Shown in pieces: positions 34,005-43,360 of a stretch of DNA of 64,000 bases. The translations under genes and the position numbers were made by a program. Location: positions 1,426,001-1,490,000 of the forward strand of contig JAPYXD010000755.1 in assembly GCA_030998225.1 (NCBI GenBank). The letters are read 5' to 3'. The stretch's first letter is position 1; every line of letters starts with the position of its first letter. The stretch comes from Diplolepis rosae. Lineage: Eukaryota; Arthropoda; Insecta; Hymenoptera; Diplolepididae. The notes under the pieces were generated by a model. That model saw only the letters and a list, made by a program, of their open reading frames with translations. It ran no database searches and was not told the DNA's origin.

Positions 34005-34432
34005 TATCCTTTGACCAATTTTAAAAACTTTTTATTCTTGGTAATTTTCGCCATAAGTCTATTTTTTTTTTTTTTTTTTTTTTGGTGAGCAGGAAAAATG
34101 GTGAAATCTTTTATAGACGTTGTACAGGACTCTCCTAGGACGGGTCTAGGCATACCTGTTAAAACCAAAAACCTCTCTCTCGAACCAAAACACCACACGC
34201 GGAACCGCCTTTCGGCTTTAAACTTCATGGGTGGTTGGTTCCAGCTTAAAGTCGCGTACGACTCTTCCATCATCCGTTCGCCCGGAACTCCCATCCGCGG
34301 CCACACGCCCGTTGGGCAGACCGACTAGCCGCGCCAACCTGGGGAGAAACAAGAAGATTTCTCCCCCGGTCGACGCGGACAGCCAAGTCCGCCCAGGGCG
34401 CAGGACCGCAGGTGAAAGCCCCGATGCGATTT

Positions 34433-35120
34433 CTACTGGCCCTCGTTGTTGCCGCGCTCTACACGCCCATCGAGCTCCCTCGTCTTCATCACCAGGGTGA
34501 CGAATGACTCGATAAGCATCCATTTCCGTTCAGACTGGAGCATGAGAGACACCATCGTGTCAGGGGTGAGTTGTGCGCCCACTTCCCGGCCGACAGCCTC
34601 TCTTGCCACGCCCCACCTGGCACAGAAAAAGAGTGTGTGCTCTGCATTGTCCACATGGGATCCGCAGTAGCTACACGACTCGTCGTCTCTCTTCTTGAAG
34701 CGCTTCAGGTACGCATTAAAGCAGCCATGGCCTGAATTCGCTTGCACCAGGTAAAAGCCGTCTTGACCGTGCTTTCTATCCAGCCAGGTGGTGAGCTCCG
34801 GGATCTCCGGATCCATCTCCCGGATTGGTCACCATGCCATCTCGCCTGCCATTTCTCGACGAGTCTGCGCCTGCCATCCTCGCGGATGGCCTCCTTCGCG
34901 CGAGCGATTTCCTGCAGGTTTGTTAAGCAGGTGAGTTCTTTACGGAGCTGAAAGGTCTCTTTCCTTTCCAGCGCCAATAAGTCAATTGACGGGACGCTCG
35001 CCAGGACCAGCACAGCACTCGTCGACACAGTTCAGTAGGCTGAGACAATTCTCATCACCACACCTCTGTGTGCCGAGAACAGTCTCTTAACGATAGCATG
35101 GTTTTTAAGGGCACTTGTCC
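34433..35120 (-). pseudogene. R1-b ORF2 C-terminal region
   Basis: From 35120 down: an RT thumb-like segment and a basic region, then the frame 34816-34433 with NSGHGCFNAYLKRFKKRDDE and CSYCGSHVDNAEHTLFFC. The latter is the conserved C-terminal Cys/His (CCHC) motif of R1-clade ORF2, thought to bind nucleic acid in target-primed reverse transcription. It ends in a charged helix. The two main frames (35028-34705 and 34816-34433) overlap, so a frameshift separates them. Confidence 0.75.
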
Positions 35121-35355
35121 AGATCGGAACTGCATAAAGCAACTTCGAGTTTACCACACCAGTCTTCTCTCAGCTTCCCTGGGTTCACCAATGTTGGGCA
35201 TGAGCCGAGTCAGGGCAGCCCCACATTGGATGGCTTTGGTAGTCGCGATCTGCAGGTGTTCGCCGAAGCTAAGCCTTCGATCCACCCGCTCTCTTTAGTT
35301 CTTCGAGAGTGAAGAGGTCTTCGTGCCGGACCACGCAGGAGCTTCGGTCCTGTCT

Positions 35356-35685
35356 TTAGAACGGCTCTACATGCGGAAACAAGCTTCGCACGATGTACTT
35401 GACTCGATCGGGATTATCCAGGCCCGGGTTCTTTCTTCTAGTCACCAATCTCTTCGTGACTATTTTGAAGGCGAGACCCCATGTGTCCTTTTCGACTTCC
35501 CCGATGAAGTCTTTCCAGCACTGAAGTCGACTTTTCTTTATGCCTTGCCTCAGAGCTGATTTTGCTTTTTTCCATGCCTTCCGCAGCAGAGGATCACCCT
35601 TTGACACATGCTGCGACCACTTTCCGCCTCGCTGCCCGCACAGTGTCCTCCAACGACCCAGCAGATCTTGCTCAACCCAGGTCAT
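35356..35685 (-). pseudogene. R1-b ORF2 pre-RT segment
   Basis: KSRLQCWKDFIGEVEKDTWGLAFKIVTKRL matches the same part of R1-a (26687-27088) almost residue for residue. The frame ends soon after NPGLDNP, in a junction to the C-terminal region, so the catalytic RT core is missing. Confidence 0.78.
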
Positions 35686-36145
35686 CTATGAGCCTGGTTT
35701 CTTCAAGATGTTCGCGAAGGTTGTCTTTGCTGAGTCGTTTTGTTCCAGCAGCTGTACACTCGTACCCCCGCCACCTCCACCCAAACGAACACCGCGTCGG
35801 CCTCCAGGAAATCCGCGATGCTTAAATCAGGGCTGGAGACAAGGATCCCAGCCCTCCTTGATGAATCCTGGAATCAAGCAGAGTTTTCGGACCATTTGTG
35901 TTGCTCACTAGTGAGCAACACATCCGCCCTCCTCTCCCTGGCAGTCTGCATCAGAAGGTTCTGGGCTTCCTTCCTTCTCCCAAGGTTGAGCTGTAGAAAC
36001 TTCACTTCCACCCCTCAACCTCCGGAGCTCCGCCCTGAATATTGGACAAGAGCCGCTCCCCGAAGCATGGGCGACATCTTTTTCGCCCCTGTCAGCGCAA
36101 GTTCTTGTACAGGAACCTGCAATATATATATATATAAGAGATGGT

Positions 36146-37398
36146 AAGAGATGGTGTAACTTGATTATTATTCCATCGTTCCAATATTCCGAACATGCGT
36201 TGGAAAGCTACTGTCATTGTGCGTCTTTTTCAGAATATGTCATTCATTTGAAGCGTAAACAACAATAATTTTTCGTACTCAAATATGTTGAACTTTGTGC
36301 CTGAAAAAGTATTTTTGCGGGGAGTTCTTCTTGATTACTTTAATATGAAGAAAACTGCTGCCGAAAGTCATCGTATTTTGGTGGAAGTTTCTAGTGAACA
36401 TGCTCTAGCTGAGCGAACGTGCCAAAAGTGGTTTGCACGATTCAAAAGTGGTGATTTTGGCTTGGAAGACGAATTACGTCCTGGGCAGCCAAAAAAGTTT
36501 GAAGATGAAGAACTGGAGGCATTACTCGATGAAGATTGTTTCCGAACACAAGAAGAGCACGCAGAATCTTTGTGAGTCACTCAAGCAGCCATTTCAAAAC
36601 GTTTAAAAGCAGCCGAATACATTCAAAAGCAGGGAAATTGGGTTCCACATGAACTCAAGCCGAGACACGTTGAAAGGCGGTTTTGCATGTCCGAAATGCT
36701 GCTGGAACGCCAAAAAAATAAGTCATTTTTGCATCGGATTGTTACTGGTGATGAAACATGGATCCATTACGACAACCCTAAGCGCAAAAAATCATAAGTG
36801 AAACCCGGCCAATCAGCCAAATTAACGGCAAAGCCGAATATTCATAGCGCGAAGGTAATGCTCTGTATTTGGTGGGATCAGAAGAGTGTGCTGTATTATG
36901 AGCTGCTAAAACCGGGTGAAACCATCAATAGAGAACGCTACCAAACACAATTAATCTGTTTCAAGAGAGCAATAGCCGAAAAACGCCCGGAATATGCGAC
37001 CAAACACAAGGCAATAATTTTCCATCATGATAACGCTCGGCCCCATGTTGCTATTCCGGTTAAGAACTATTTGGAAAAAAGTGGATGGGAAATTTTACCC
37101 TACCCGCCTTATAGCCCAAACCTTGTCCCTTCTGACTACCATTTGTTCCGGTCGATGCAGAAAGCCCTCACTGGAATACGGTTCACATCAGAACAGGGTA
37201 TCAAAAATTGGCTTGATTCATTCTTGGCCGCCAAGCCGGCGCACTTCTTTTGGGATGGAATCCACAAATTGCCAGGAAGATGGAAAAAAGTCATAGCTTC
37301 AGATGGGCAATACTTTGAATAATACTATTGTACATGTTTTTCTTAAATAAACGTTCAAATTTTGAAAAAAACCGCGCGAATTAAGCTATAGATCCATT
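36146..37398 (+). mobile_element. Mariner-1 (D34D mariner), left-truncated
   Basis: The left end starts within the element (AAGAGATGGTGTAACTTG) next to a short AT run. The missing left terminus can be read from the fragment at 20667-20727. The right terminal inverted repeat is at 37370-37398 (ACCGCGCGAATTAAGCTATA). It carries one almost full-length transposase with two stops. Nested in the TTAA element beside R1-b. Confidence 0.85.
36285..37322 (+). pseudogene. Mariner-1 transposase, two in-frame stops
   Basis: About 345 codons, the usual mariner size, in one frame apart from TGA at about 36573 and TAA at about 36795. It has an N-terminal helix-turn-helix region (RTCQKWFARFKSGDFGLED), then HRIVTGDETWIHYDN with the first catalytic Asp, IIFHHDNARPH with the second, and LVPSDYHLFRSMQ with the third, at the 34-residue spacing typical of mariner. 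The C-terminus (DGQYFE) is complete. This is the best preserved transposase in the window; only two nonsense changes separate it from an open frame. Confidence 0.9.
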
Positions 37399-37689
37399 AT
37401 ATATTCATATTTTTTTCTCATCAAGTCATGTACAAAAAAAATGCAATAGAAGTGACTTCTGAAAATGCTAGAATACCGTTATTGCAGTCAACCGTCCAAT
37501 TGTAAGGTATAAAGCCGAGTGAGATCTTTTGCAGGTTTCTCCACGAGAACCTATAAAGGAATAATTACGTGGTTCGAAATCAGTCTGGATTCTTTAGTTT
37601 TCCTCTGTGGGATCCTGCATACAGAAATATTTTCCTTCGTTTTATTGTATAGGAACACGTAAAGGAACACACATAAGAGTCTGTACAGG

Positions 37690-38060
37690 ATCATGTGCAG
37701 TATTAGATTGTTCATCTGACGACTTAAAGGATCCCATCCTTGATCCTTTCCTTTACTTACCTTACTACTTTACCTTTCATCTTTACTGTACCCACACCTT
37801 AGAGGATCCTATGAAGGATCCTGTGCTAACCGTTTTTATGTCGCACAGGAACCTCTACGGTTCCTTTATAGGATCCTCTAGAGGATCCTTTCAGGAACCT
37901 ATTCAAGGATTCTGAATAGGATCCTGAACGGGACCCCAAGTAAGGATCCTCTAAAGGATCCTATACAGGAATTTTCATCAGGGGTGTGATTGAATGCAGG
38001 CCTGCTACAGACCTGTTGCAGGTCTCTAAACGAGCTGCAGGCCTGCTGCAGTCGTAAACG
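37690..38060. repeat. Cluster of AGGATCCT-type palindromes
   Basis: Seven exact AGGATCCT octamers and many one-base variants (AGGAACCT, AGGATTCT) are spaced irregularly from 37690 to 37970. Then comes a switch to GCAGGCCTGC/CTGCAG palindromes (37996-38050). It is not a regular tandem array. Origin unknown; it lies in the loop of the TTAA element. Confidence 0.75.
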
Positions 38061-38239
38061 ATTTTCACCCGGGGTTGCCTCTCGATATCCAATTCTTCTC
38101 GACATTGCCTTAATTCGACCAATCGAATATGCTGCGGTACTTTCAAGGTTATTGAGAATTTTTTTCTTGAAAGCAATAGACTTATGTCGAAAATTACCAA
38201 GAATAAAACGTTTTTAAAATTGGTCACACAATACATAAA

Positions 38240-38549
38240 AAATGTTCACCTTCTTAAAGTTCAGACATTTATTCCACCGGTTAAAAATGTTCTAGGTCTT
38301 TGACAGACCGGGAAACCTTTCAAAACTCGCTTTCAAAAAAAAAAGATCGAAAAAATCTTGCTTTTTTTTATTTAAACTGAATTTTTTTATAATTAGTAGT
38401 TTTTTAGATCAATTTTGTATTTACCATCGGAAAGGGCAAGTCTTAAACTTCAGAAACATGTCCCTCTTAATTTTTTCAGTCGTGAATAGCATAAGTTGCA
38501 CGTCCTCAAAGACCGGTATGTCGTTTATGCCATTTTGGCCCTTAACGGG
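38240..38549 (-). repeat. Right arm of the TTAA element
   Basis: Inverted partner of 32263-32562. It ends GGCCCTTAACGGG at 38549, immediately before TTAA. Inner homology resumes at 38166-38222 against 34009-34058. Confidence 0.9.
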
Positions 38550-38553
38550 TTAA

Positions 38554-39510
38554 AAAGAGGCCAAACATTTTGAAACGCACTTCCAAACGGTAATTGCAAT
38601 TTTCAGGAATATTCTGTAGTATACGAAGGACCTGCTAATAAAACTTATGATAACAGTACTTTAAATCCAGAAATTATTTATGCCTTAACAACAGACGATA
38701 TTACCATTGTTTTAGCACAAAAAGCAATGCAACCAGTATGTAACTTCGTATTAATACGGGCAGAGCATCCTAAATTACTAATACACAAAACTGCTTGTGG
38801 AAACATATTCATAGAAAACAAAAATATTCTGATAGAAAATATGGATCTTTTTACATATGTTAATTCTAAATTCGTCTATGTCGAAAAACATCTAAGAAAA
38901 TAAATGAACAGATTATACTACGACCTTTTAAATCATAAATGCCTATTGGAACAACAAGTATTCAAAAATTCACTGATAATAGTGACTCAATCACCCGACG
39001 AATTCGCATACCATCTAATGAAAGGACCAGGATATATTTCTATCATTGCCGGAGAAGTAGCACATATAATCAAATGCATACCTGTCGAAGTAAAATTCAG
39101 ACAAACAGAAGAATGTTGTTTAAAGCCGAAAGGCGGTTCCGCAGGCGGTGTATTGGTTCGAGAGAGGGGGTTTTTGGTTTTAACAGGTATGCTCAGACCT
39201 GTCCTAGGAGAGTCCTGTACAACGTCTTTAAAAGATGATTTTTCCTTAATTGCGCTCCTAGAATCTTATTATGGATGGCTATACGCAATCAATACAGTAA
39301 AACAAGTAGGATCCCAATGCGGAAACGTCTCAACATTCGTAACAACCCTCTGTTACAAATGGATTTTACAACTTCACCCGTCATGTACAATCAAAAACCA
39401 CAATATCTCAAATCAAAGGAAACCGTTAAAATATCTTGAACCAAACATATCAAAACCACCATTTGACATTTCTCGCAACTTGATAGCTTCTTTATTTTTT
39501 TCTTACTAAT
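38554..39510 (+). pseudogene. env: Gypsy-3 copy A envelope-like glycoprotein, C-terminal part
   Basis: Continues the glycoprotein in the same phase after the TTAA element. It has a stop (TGA) near 38575 and another (TAA) at 38901-38903, then an open frame to 39509. Visible blocks are CNFVLIRAEHPKLLIHKTACG, YVNSKFVYVEKH, IVTQSPDEFAYHLMKGPGYI and IIKCIPVEVKFR with a Cys pair. A frame-preserving R1 fragment (39118-39249) sits in it. It ends in a hydrophobic stretch (ASLFFSY and following) compatible with the start of a membrane anchor, then stops. The dense Cys and conserved SPDEF and GPGY blocks support a viral-type class of glycoprotein different from baculovirus F. Dead because of stops and insertions. 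Confidence 0.55.
39118..39249 (+). mobile_element. R1-clade 3' fragment (R1-c) inside the glycoprotein
   Basis: About 130 bases reading TTAAAGCCGAAAGGCGGTTC and onward to GTACAACGTCTTTAAAAGAT, the complement of R1-a 26460-26590 and R1-b 34098-34220. It is a 5'-truncated 3' end. It adds about 44 codons without closing the host frame. Confidence 0.85.
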
Positions 39511-40380
39511 ATTAATCTACACTTATATATGTTAATATTGAAAGCCATGTATGAACTTGAATGTACCATTGGAAAAAAAAGGTGATGTCTATTATTTAAC
39601 ACTGCTTGTGAGAAACCGTAGAAATAAAGCATTTCTACCTAGAGAAAAAGCAACTAAACAGACAAGGAATGAAATTAATTGAAATTGGCAAATATCAAAG
39701 GGGCCAAGTTGCAGAAAAACAAGGTCATAAAATAGGGTGAAATGATCAACCCCCAGGATATTTAAGCAGTCCGATTCCAAGAGAGAAAAGCAGTACAACT
39801 TCAGTTCCAGTTCAATTTCTGCCCCGGAAGCTTCGACACCTCGTGACAAGTTCCAAGGCAATACAGTTCCCGAGTAGTTAGAAAAAGGTTGATTCGTCCC
39901 TTCGAAGTTTGTCCCCGTTGGTGGTGCGATTAAAATTTGGAACTAAGTTCATGGATCTGTTCGAAAACGAGAGGATTATCAGTGGCTCCAGTTTGTTAAT
40001 TCCAGTCGATTCGTCAGAAAACCAGGTCAGTTGCATTCTCCGATAGGGATTTTTACATTGTACTTTAATAAAGAATATAGTTTTGTACAATAACTCACAA
40101 CTTACTTTCCTGCAGAAAACATTTTATTAGTTTCCTTTAAATTTCACATCGTTTTCACTTTCATCACGGAAAAGAATGAGAAACACATCTTCTACACCAT
40201 ACGCATAAACTTCTACAAAAGAAAGTGTAATAAGAGTTCTCGTACGGGTTCACAATAGTTTTTTTCGGGTTCTCGCATGTGCCTTATTTCTCAGTAAAAC
40301 AATTCTTTTTGCAAAAAAAGAATAAACTTCTGCGCAATACTCTCTTAATTTTAGTCAGTTATTTATCTTGCCAATTATTA
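39511..40380. other. Downstream of the glycoprotein; possible Gypsy-3 3' LTR
   Basis: After the last glycoprotein frame comes degraded coding-like sequence to about 39740. A stretch starting TGATCAACCCCCAGG (39743) then has a TATTTAAG box, a repeated CAGTTC motif and an AATAAA at about 40071, the parts of an LTR. No matching 5' LTR was found, so this is tentative. Featureless after about 40115. Confidence 0.35.
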
Positions 40381-41300
40381 TTGGATTGGCAACAAAGTCA
40401 TTTCGTTTTTTTTCATGATTTTCAAAGCAAGTTCATTAATACAAATAACAAACATTAATCAATTATGTATTGACCATTTTGTTCGATGACCTTTTGCCAT
40501 TTTTTTGAGTCAGCTTAATAATTCCGCTTTGGTAGAAAGTTTGGTTCTCAGGGGTAAAAAATTGAATCAACTCATTTTTGACAGCCTCACTTGAATCGAA
40601 TGTTTTTCCATTCAAATGGTTTTGAAGTGAACCAATTCCAATAATCCAATTTCATTAGCTGGTGACAGTAGACATTCGAATTGATAGTTTGGTTTCTTGG
40701 GAGCAGCCCAAAATAAACAACATCTTTGAAATTCCACCAAACACTCAGCATGACCTTCTTTTGATGAATTTTGACTTCTGATGTCGATTGTGCAGGCACA
40801 TCTCGCTTGCTCCATGATCTTTTTCGCACGATGTTATCGTAAACAACCCATTTTTCATCGCCCGTTATGATTCTCTTTAAAGATGAATCGGTTTCGTTAC
40901 ATTTCAGCAGTGGATCGCAAATGGAAATTAGTTTGGTGAGTTGAATTTCGTTCAATTTGTGAGGAACCCAAATATAGCTTCTCTGCGATCTCTTGTGTCG
41001 TACTTCGCCAGTTATTTTCTATCATTGCTTTCAATTATTTTATCGTCGTCAACTTCAGTTAGACTTCCAGAGCGTGATGCATCTTTGAGATCAAAATCTC
41101 CGGAAGGAAAACGAGCAAACCAATTCTGGCACTGGCATTCTGTAAATGATTTTTCACCATAAACATCATACAACTTTTTCCGAGCTTGCACTGCGTTTTT
41201 ACCTTTTCGGAAGTAATAAAGTAAAATGTGACAAAAATGACCGGCTGGAATCTCCATTTCAAATCAAGGCAACACACTAAATAAACAACAAAACTTGAAA
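40381..41300 (-). mobile_element. Mariner-2 (mellifera-type mariner), truncated and deleted
   Basis: The 3' terminus TTGGATTGGCAACAAAGTCA at 40381, preceded by TA, matches the inverted repeat of mellifera/cecropia-type mariners. The opposite terminus is missing. Minus-strand coding: HILLYYFRKGKNAVQARKKL and CQCQNWFARFPSGDFDLKD (N-terminal helix-turn-helix, 41257-41012), a degraded part, then ITGDEKWVVYDN with the first catalytic Asp. After HQLMKLDYWNW an internal deletion removes the second and third Asp. The C-terminus (KVIEQNGQYI type) appears at about 40470. Inactive. Confidence 0.85.
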
Positions 41301-42420
41301 CTTTTTTTTTTACTGAATTAAGGAACCAATGAAGGGATCAAGGCAACATTACCTCGTGCATGATTATATCGACTCAAGATACAGCAAGATCTAATAAGAA
41401 ATAGGAAGATCGTTAAAATCGAAAGGCAGATTAAAATGGAATTGATATATTTGGCTGTGACATTAATGCCAGGTAATAAATTTCATCGGCGCGTGAGTCG
41501 TCGGAGAAGGCAACTCATCCGATCTTAAGCTTCAATACCAAATATGGAAAAGGTAGCACACCTGGTCTTTTACCCCCACCATGATTGACATATTCTGGGC
41601 CTATAAAAGGCGAAGGTTCCAATAGAAGTCAGTTCAGTCAGTTACTTAACGTCCAATTTCTAAAATGTAACCAACGCGAGTCCAGTTCAGTGTCGTCGCT
41701 TCTTACCGCGAGTTCAGTCCAGTCAGTGCAGTTCAGTCCAGCCTCATCAAATTATTCACCGCTAGTCGGACCAAGTCTAATTCGACGCCAAGTTCAACGA
41801 CTGTAAAAAGTGAAAGGGAATCGCCTTCCAAATTCTCTCTAAAACCTGGGATCAGAGAATCGACTATCTTAACCAGCTGGACCACAAATGTCCGATCTGA
41901 CTGAAATTATCTCAAAATCCACAAGTGAGGACTCTAGCATTCATATCCAATCTACTGGACTCATTTCATCACCGACCAAATTCCAACGCAGGGTAATTAC
42001 TAAGTATTTTAACTTTTATATATTCATGTCCATCTTTTCCATGGTGCTTACTTTAAATACTTTTGTTAATAAATATATTTATATGATCAACCCTTCTTAT
42101 TCACTGAATATTCCTCAGCCCTGAGCGAGGATCCTTCCGATCCTTACATAAAACGAGGAGATCTTTAAAGAAGAGAAATGTTACGTTTCTGACGTAACAG
42201 TGGTAAGTGGAGGGGGTCATTTTCAGGTTCGCCCGATTCTACCTAAGGTGCATGATTTCAGCGACCTTTCACTCCGCTCTTTTGTGGAATTCGGCTTTGC
42301 TGCATTAGGTCCTTTTTCTACAGGCAGGTCACATATGTATAATTTATACTGTTAGCTTTATATTCATTAAGGGTCTGTAAAAGCTTGCAAATGCATAGGC
42401 TGAAGCAGTGAGCTCAGATC
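41301..42420 (+). other. LTR-like segment with a core promoter
   Basis: A GC-richer patch at about 41450-41820 has TATAAAA at 41602-41608 and a TCAGTT initiator at 41629-41634, at the classic spacing, followed by CAGTTCAGTC-type repeats. 42180-42205 holds the inverted pair TGTTACG/CGTAACA as at an LTR edge. This suggests an LTR of an element not otherwise present. The boundaries were not resolved. The 73-codon frame across it is not a gene. Confidence 0.35.
41602..41634 (+). promoter_or_regulatory. TATA box plus initiator
   Basis: TATAAAA (41602-41608) with a TCAGTT initiator whose A is at 41631, about 29 bases downstream, as in insect RNA polymerase II core promoters and Gypsy LTRs. Inference from spacing only. 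Confidence 0.4.
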
Positions 42421-42552
42421 GTAGAAGCTGGCGGCCCTCACCATAGATCCCACCAGCTCATGTCTTCTTCCTCGCTCCATTGCTATACGTTGGTTGAATG
42501 AGGAGGACGCAATGAGCTCGAGGCATCTATGGTGGGGGCCGCCAGCTTCGAC
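42421..42552. repeat. Imperfect hairpin, GC-rich
   Basis: Arms GAAGCTGGCGGCCCTCACCA and the complement of TGGTGGGGGCCGCCAGCTTC extend to about 52 bases each, around a 26-base loop. GC-richer than its surroundings. Small MITE or hairpin RNA precursor. Confidence 0.75.
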
Positions 42553-42645
42553 GTTCTGGGATCCTTGGGCTGAAGCCAGTTAAGTCGACCTTTTCGAAGC
42601 ATATGTGCTCAAACCCTACGTATGTTAGCTTATTGCACGGAACAA

Positions 42646-43269
42646 TTATTTCTCACCAATCAAGGTTCCTGCTGCATGCTTATTGAGACCCGGCAGATGC
42701 TGTCCTCCTATCGCAAAGAATGTACATTTGAGAATGGCTTCTTTGGTAAAGATTAGTGGTAAAAGTTTTCTGAACAGAATTGTTTCCGCAAGATTTTCAT
42801 TTAGAAAGATCAATTGCTTATTTTTTGTATTGGCATACACACTCGAATTTTTTATTAATTCAGAGACGTATATAATATAAAGTAGAATATAATAAATGGC
42901 ATAAGATTTGAATGTAGTGTTACATTTTCTATCATAGTAGAATTTATAGCATTTTTTAGCTTGAAATGAAATTTTGTTGATTTCTTTATGTATAATTTTC
43001 AAAGCAGAATATTCTTTTAAAAAACCTTTTTAAATCTTTATCTAATATTATTTCATTCACTTAATAATTTATTTTTAATTTTTTTGAACATGCCCTTCAT
43101 CTAATTTAGTTTTATCCTGCTTAATTGGATTCATAGCATTTTCATTTCCAATGGCTCCTACTTCCTCTCCTTTTTCAATGTGAGAGTAATCATTGTCAGA
43201 GATTTCCAACTCATTTTCCACCAATGTGTTATTATACTTTAACAAAAAATTATGGTGAATTTTCATCAT
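42646..43269 (-). pseudogene. Unidentified minus-strand coding-like segments
   Basis: Two frames: 43269-43075 (acidic, EKGEEVGAIGNEN) and 43002-42646, whose last 45 codons (FRKLLPLIFTKEAILKC, then GGQHLPGLNKHAAGTLIG) look like a folded domain, faintly like a BEN domain. The upstream half of the second frame is A+T-rich and may be intron. With the open segment at 45409-45608 these could be exons of one host gene, later split by mariner-3 and a solo LTR. No splice sites were fixed. Tentative. Confidence 0.3.
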
Positions 43270-43360
43270 TTGAATACACGTGGTACTTATGTTTTAGGAC
43301 TGATATTTTCGAACTTGTTGCAAGTGTTTGAAAGTTACAATATTTATGAATATATATATA

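Larger units (their letters stand above)
34058..36120 (-). mobile_element. R1-clade non-LTR retrotransposon copy (R1-b), rearranged
   Basis: A T-run of about 26 bases (34058-34083) is its poly-A tail, showing minus orientation. It holds the 3' end shared with R1-a and R1-c, an ORF2 C-terminus with a Cys/His domain (34433-34816), more C-terminal sequence (to 35120), the pre-RT segment (35356-35685) and, further 5', endonuclease remains (35880-36010) matching R1-a at 27275-27370. The RT palm between about 35130 and 35350 is deleted. It inserted in the inner part of the TTAA element arm. The 5' end, near an AT run at 36122, is approximate. Confidence 0.8.
32263..38549. mobile_element. TTAA-flanked long-inverted-repeat element (piggyBac-like, non-autonomous), with nested insertions
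   Basis: Flanked by TTAA at 32259-32262 and 38550-38553, with ends CCCGTTAAGG..CCAAAATGGC in inverted orientation, the features of piggyBac-type insertions. Arms of about 300 bases match at roughly 90% by eye. Arm homology then continues on the left at 34009-34058 and on the right at 38166-38222, so the original was a long fold-back. Later insertions fill it: a TA-flanked MITE (32827-34004), an R1-clade element (34058-36120), mariner-1 (36146-37398) and a palindrome-rich block (37690-38060). No transposase of its own. It interrupts the glycoprotein of Gypsy-3 copy A in phase. Confidence 0.85.
24608..39510 (+). mobile_element. Gypsy-3 copy A, env-bearing Ty3/Gypsy element, heavily interrupted
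   Basis: Collinear with copy B at 50524-64000: leader repeats, ORF0, gag, pol spacer, then integrase and a glycoprotein gene that copy B does not reach before the window ends. An R1-type element (26437-28575) splits gag. A deletion joins gag to the pol spacer at about 29225, so RT and RNase H are lost. A 6.3-kb TTAA-flanked element (32263-38549) splits the glycoprotein. Without the two large insertions the copy is about 6.5 kb. Clear LTRs were not resolved. Confidence 0.8.

Noticed and set aside
24608..39510. Copies A and B as a simple segmental duplication
   Set aside because: They share only Gypsy-3 sequence, carry different nested insertions and deletions, and have unrelated flanks.
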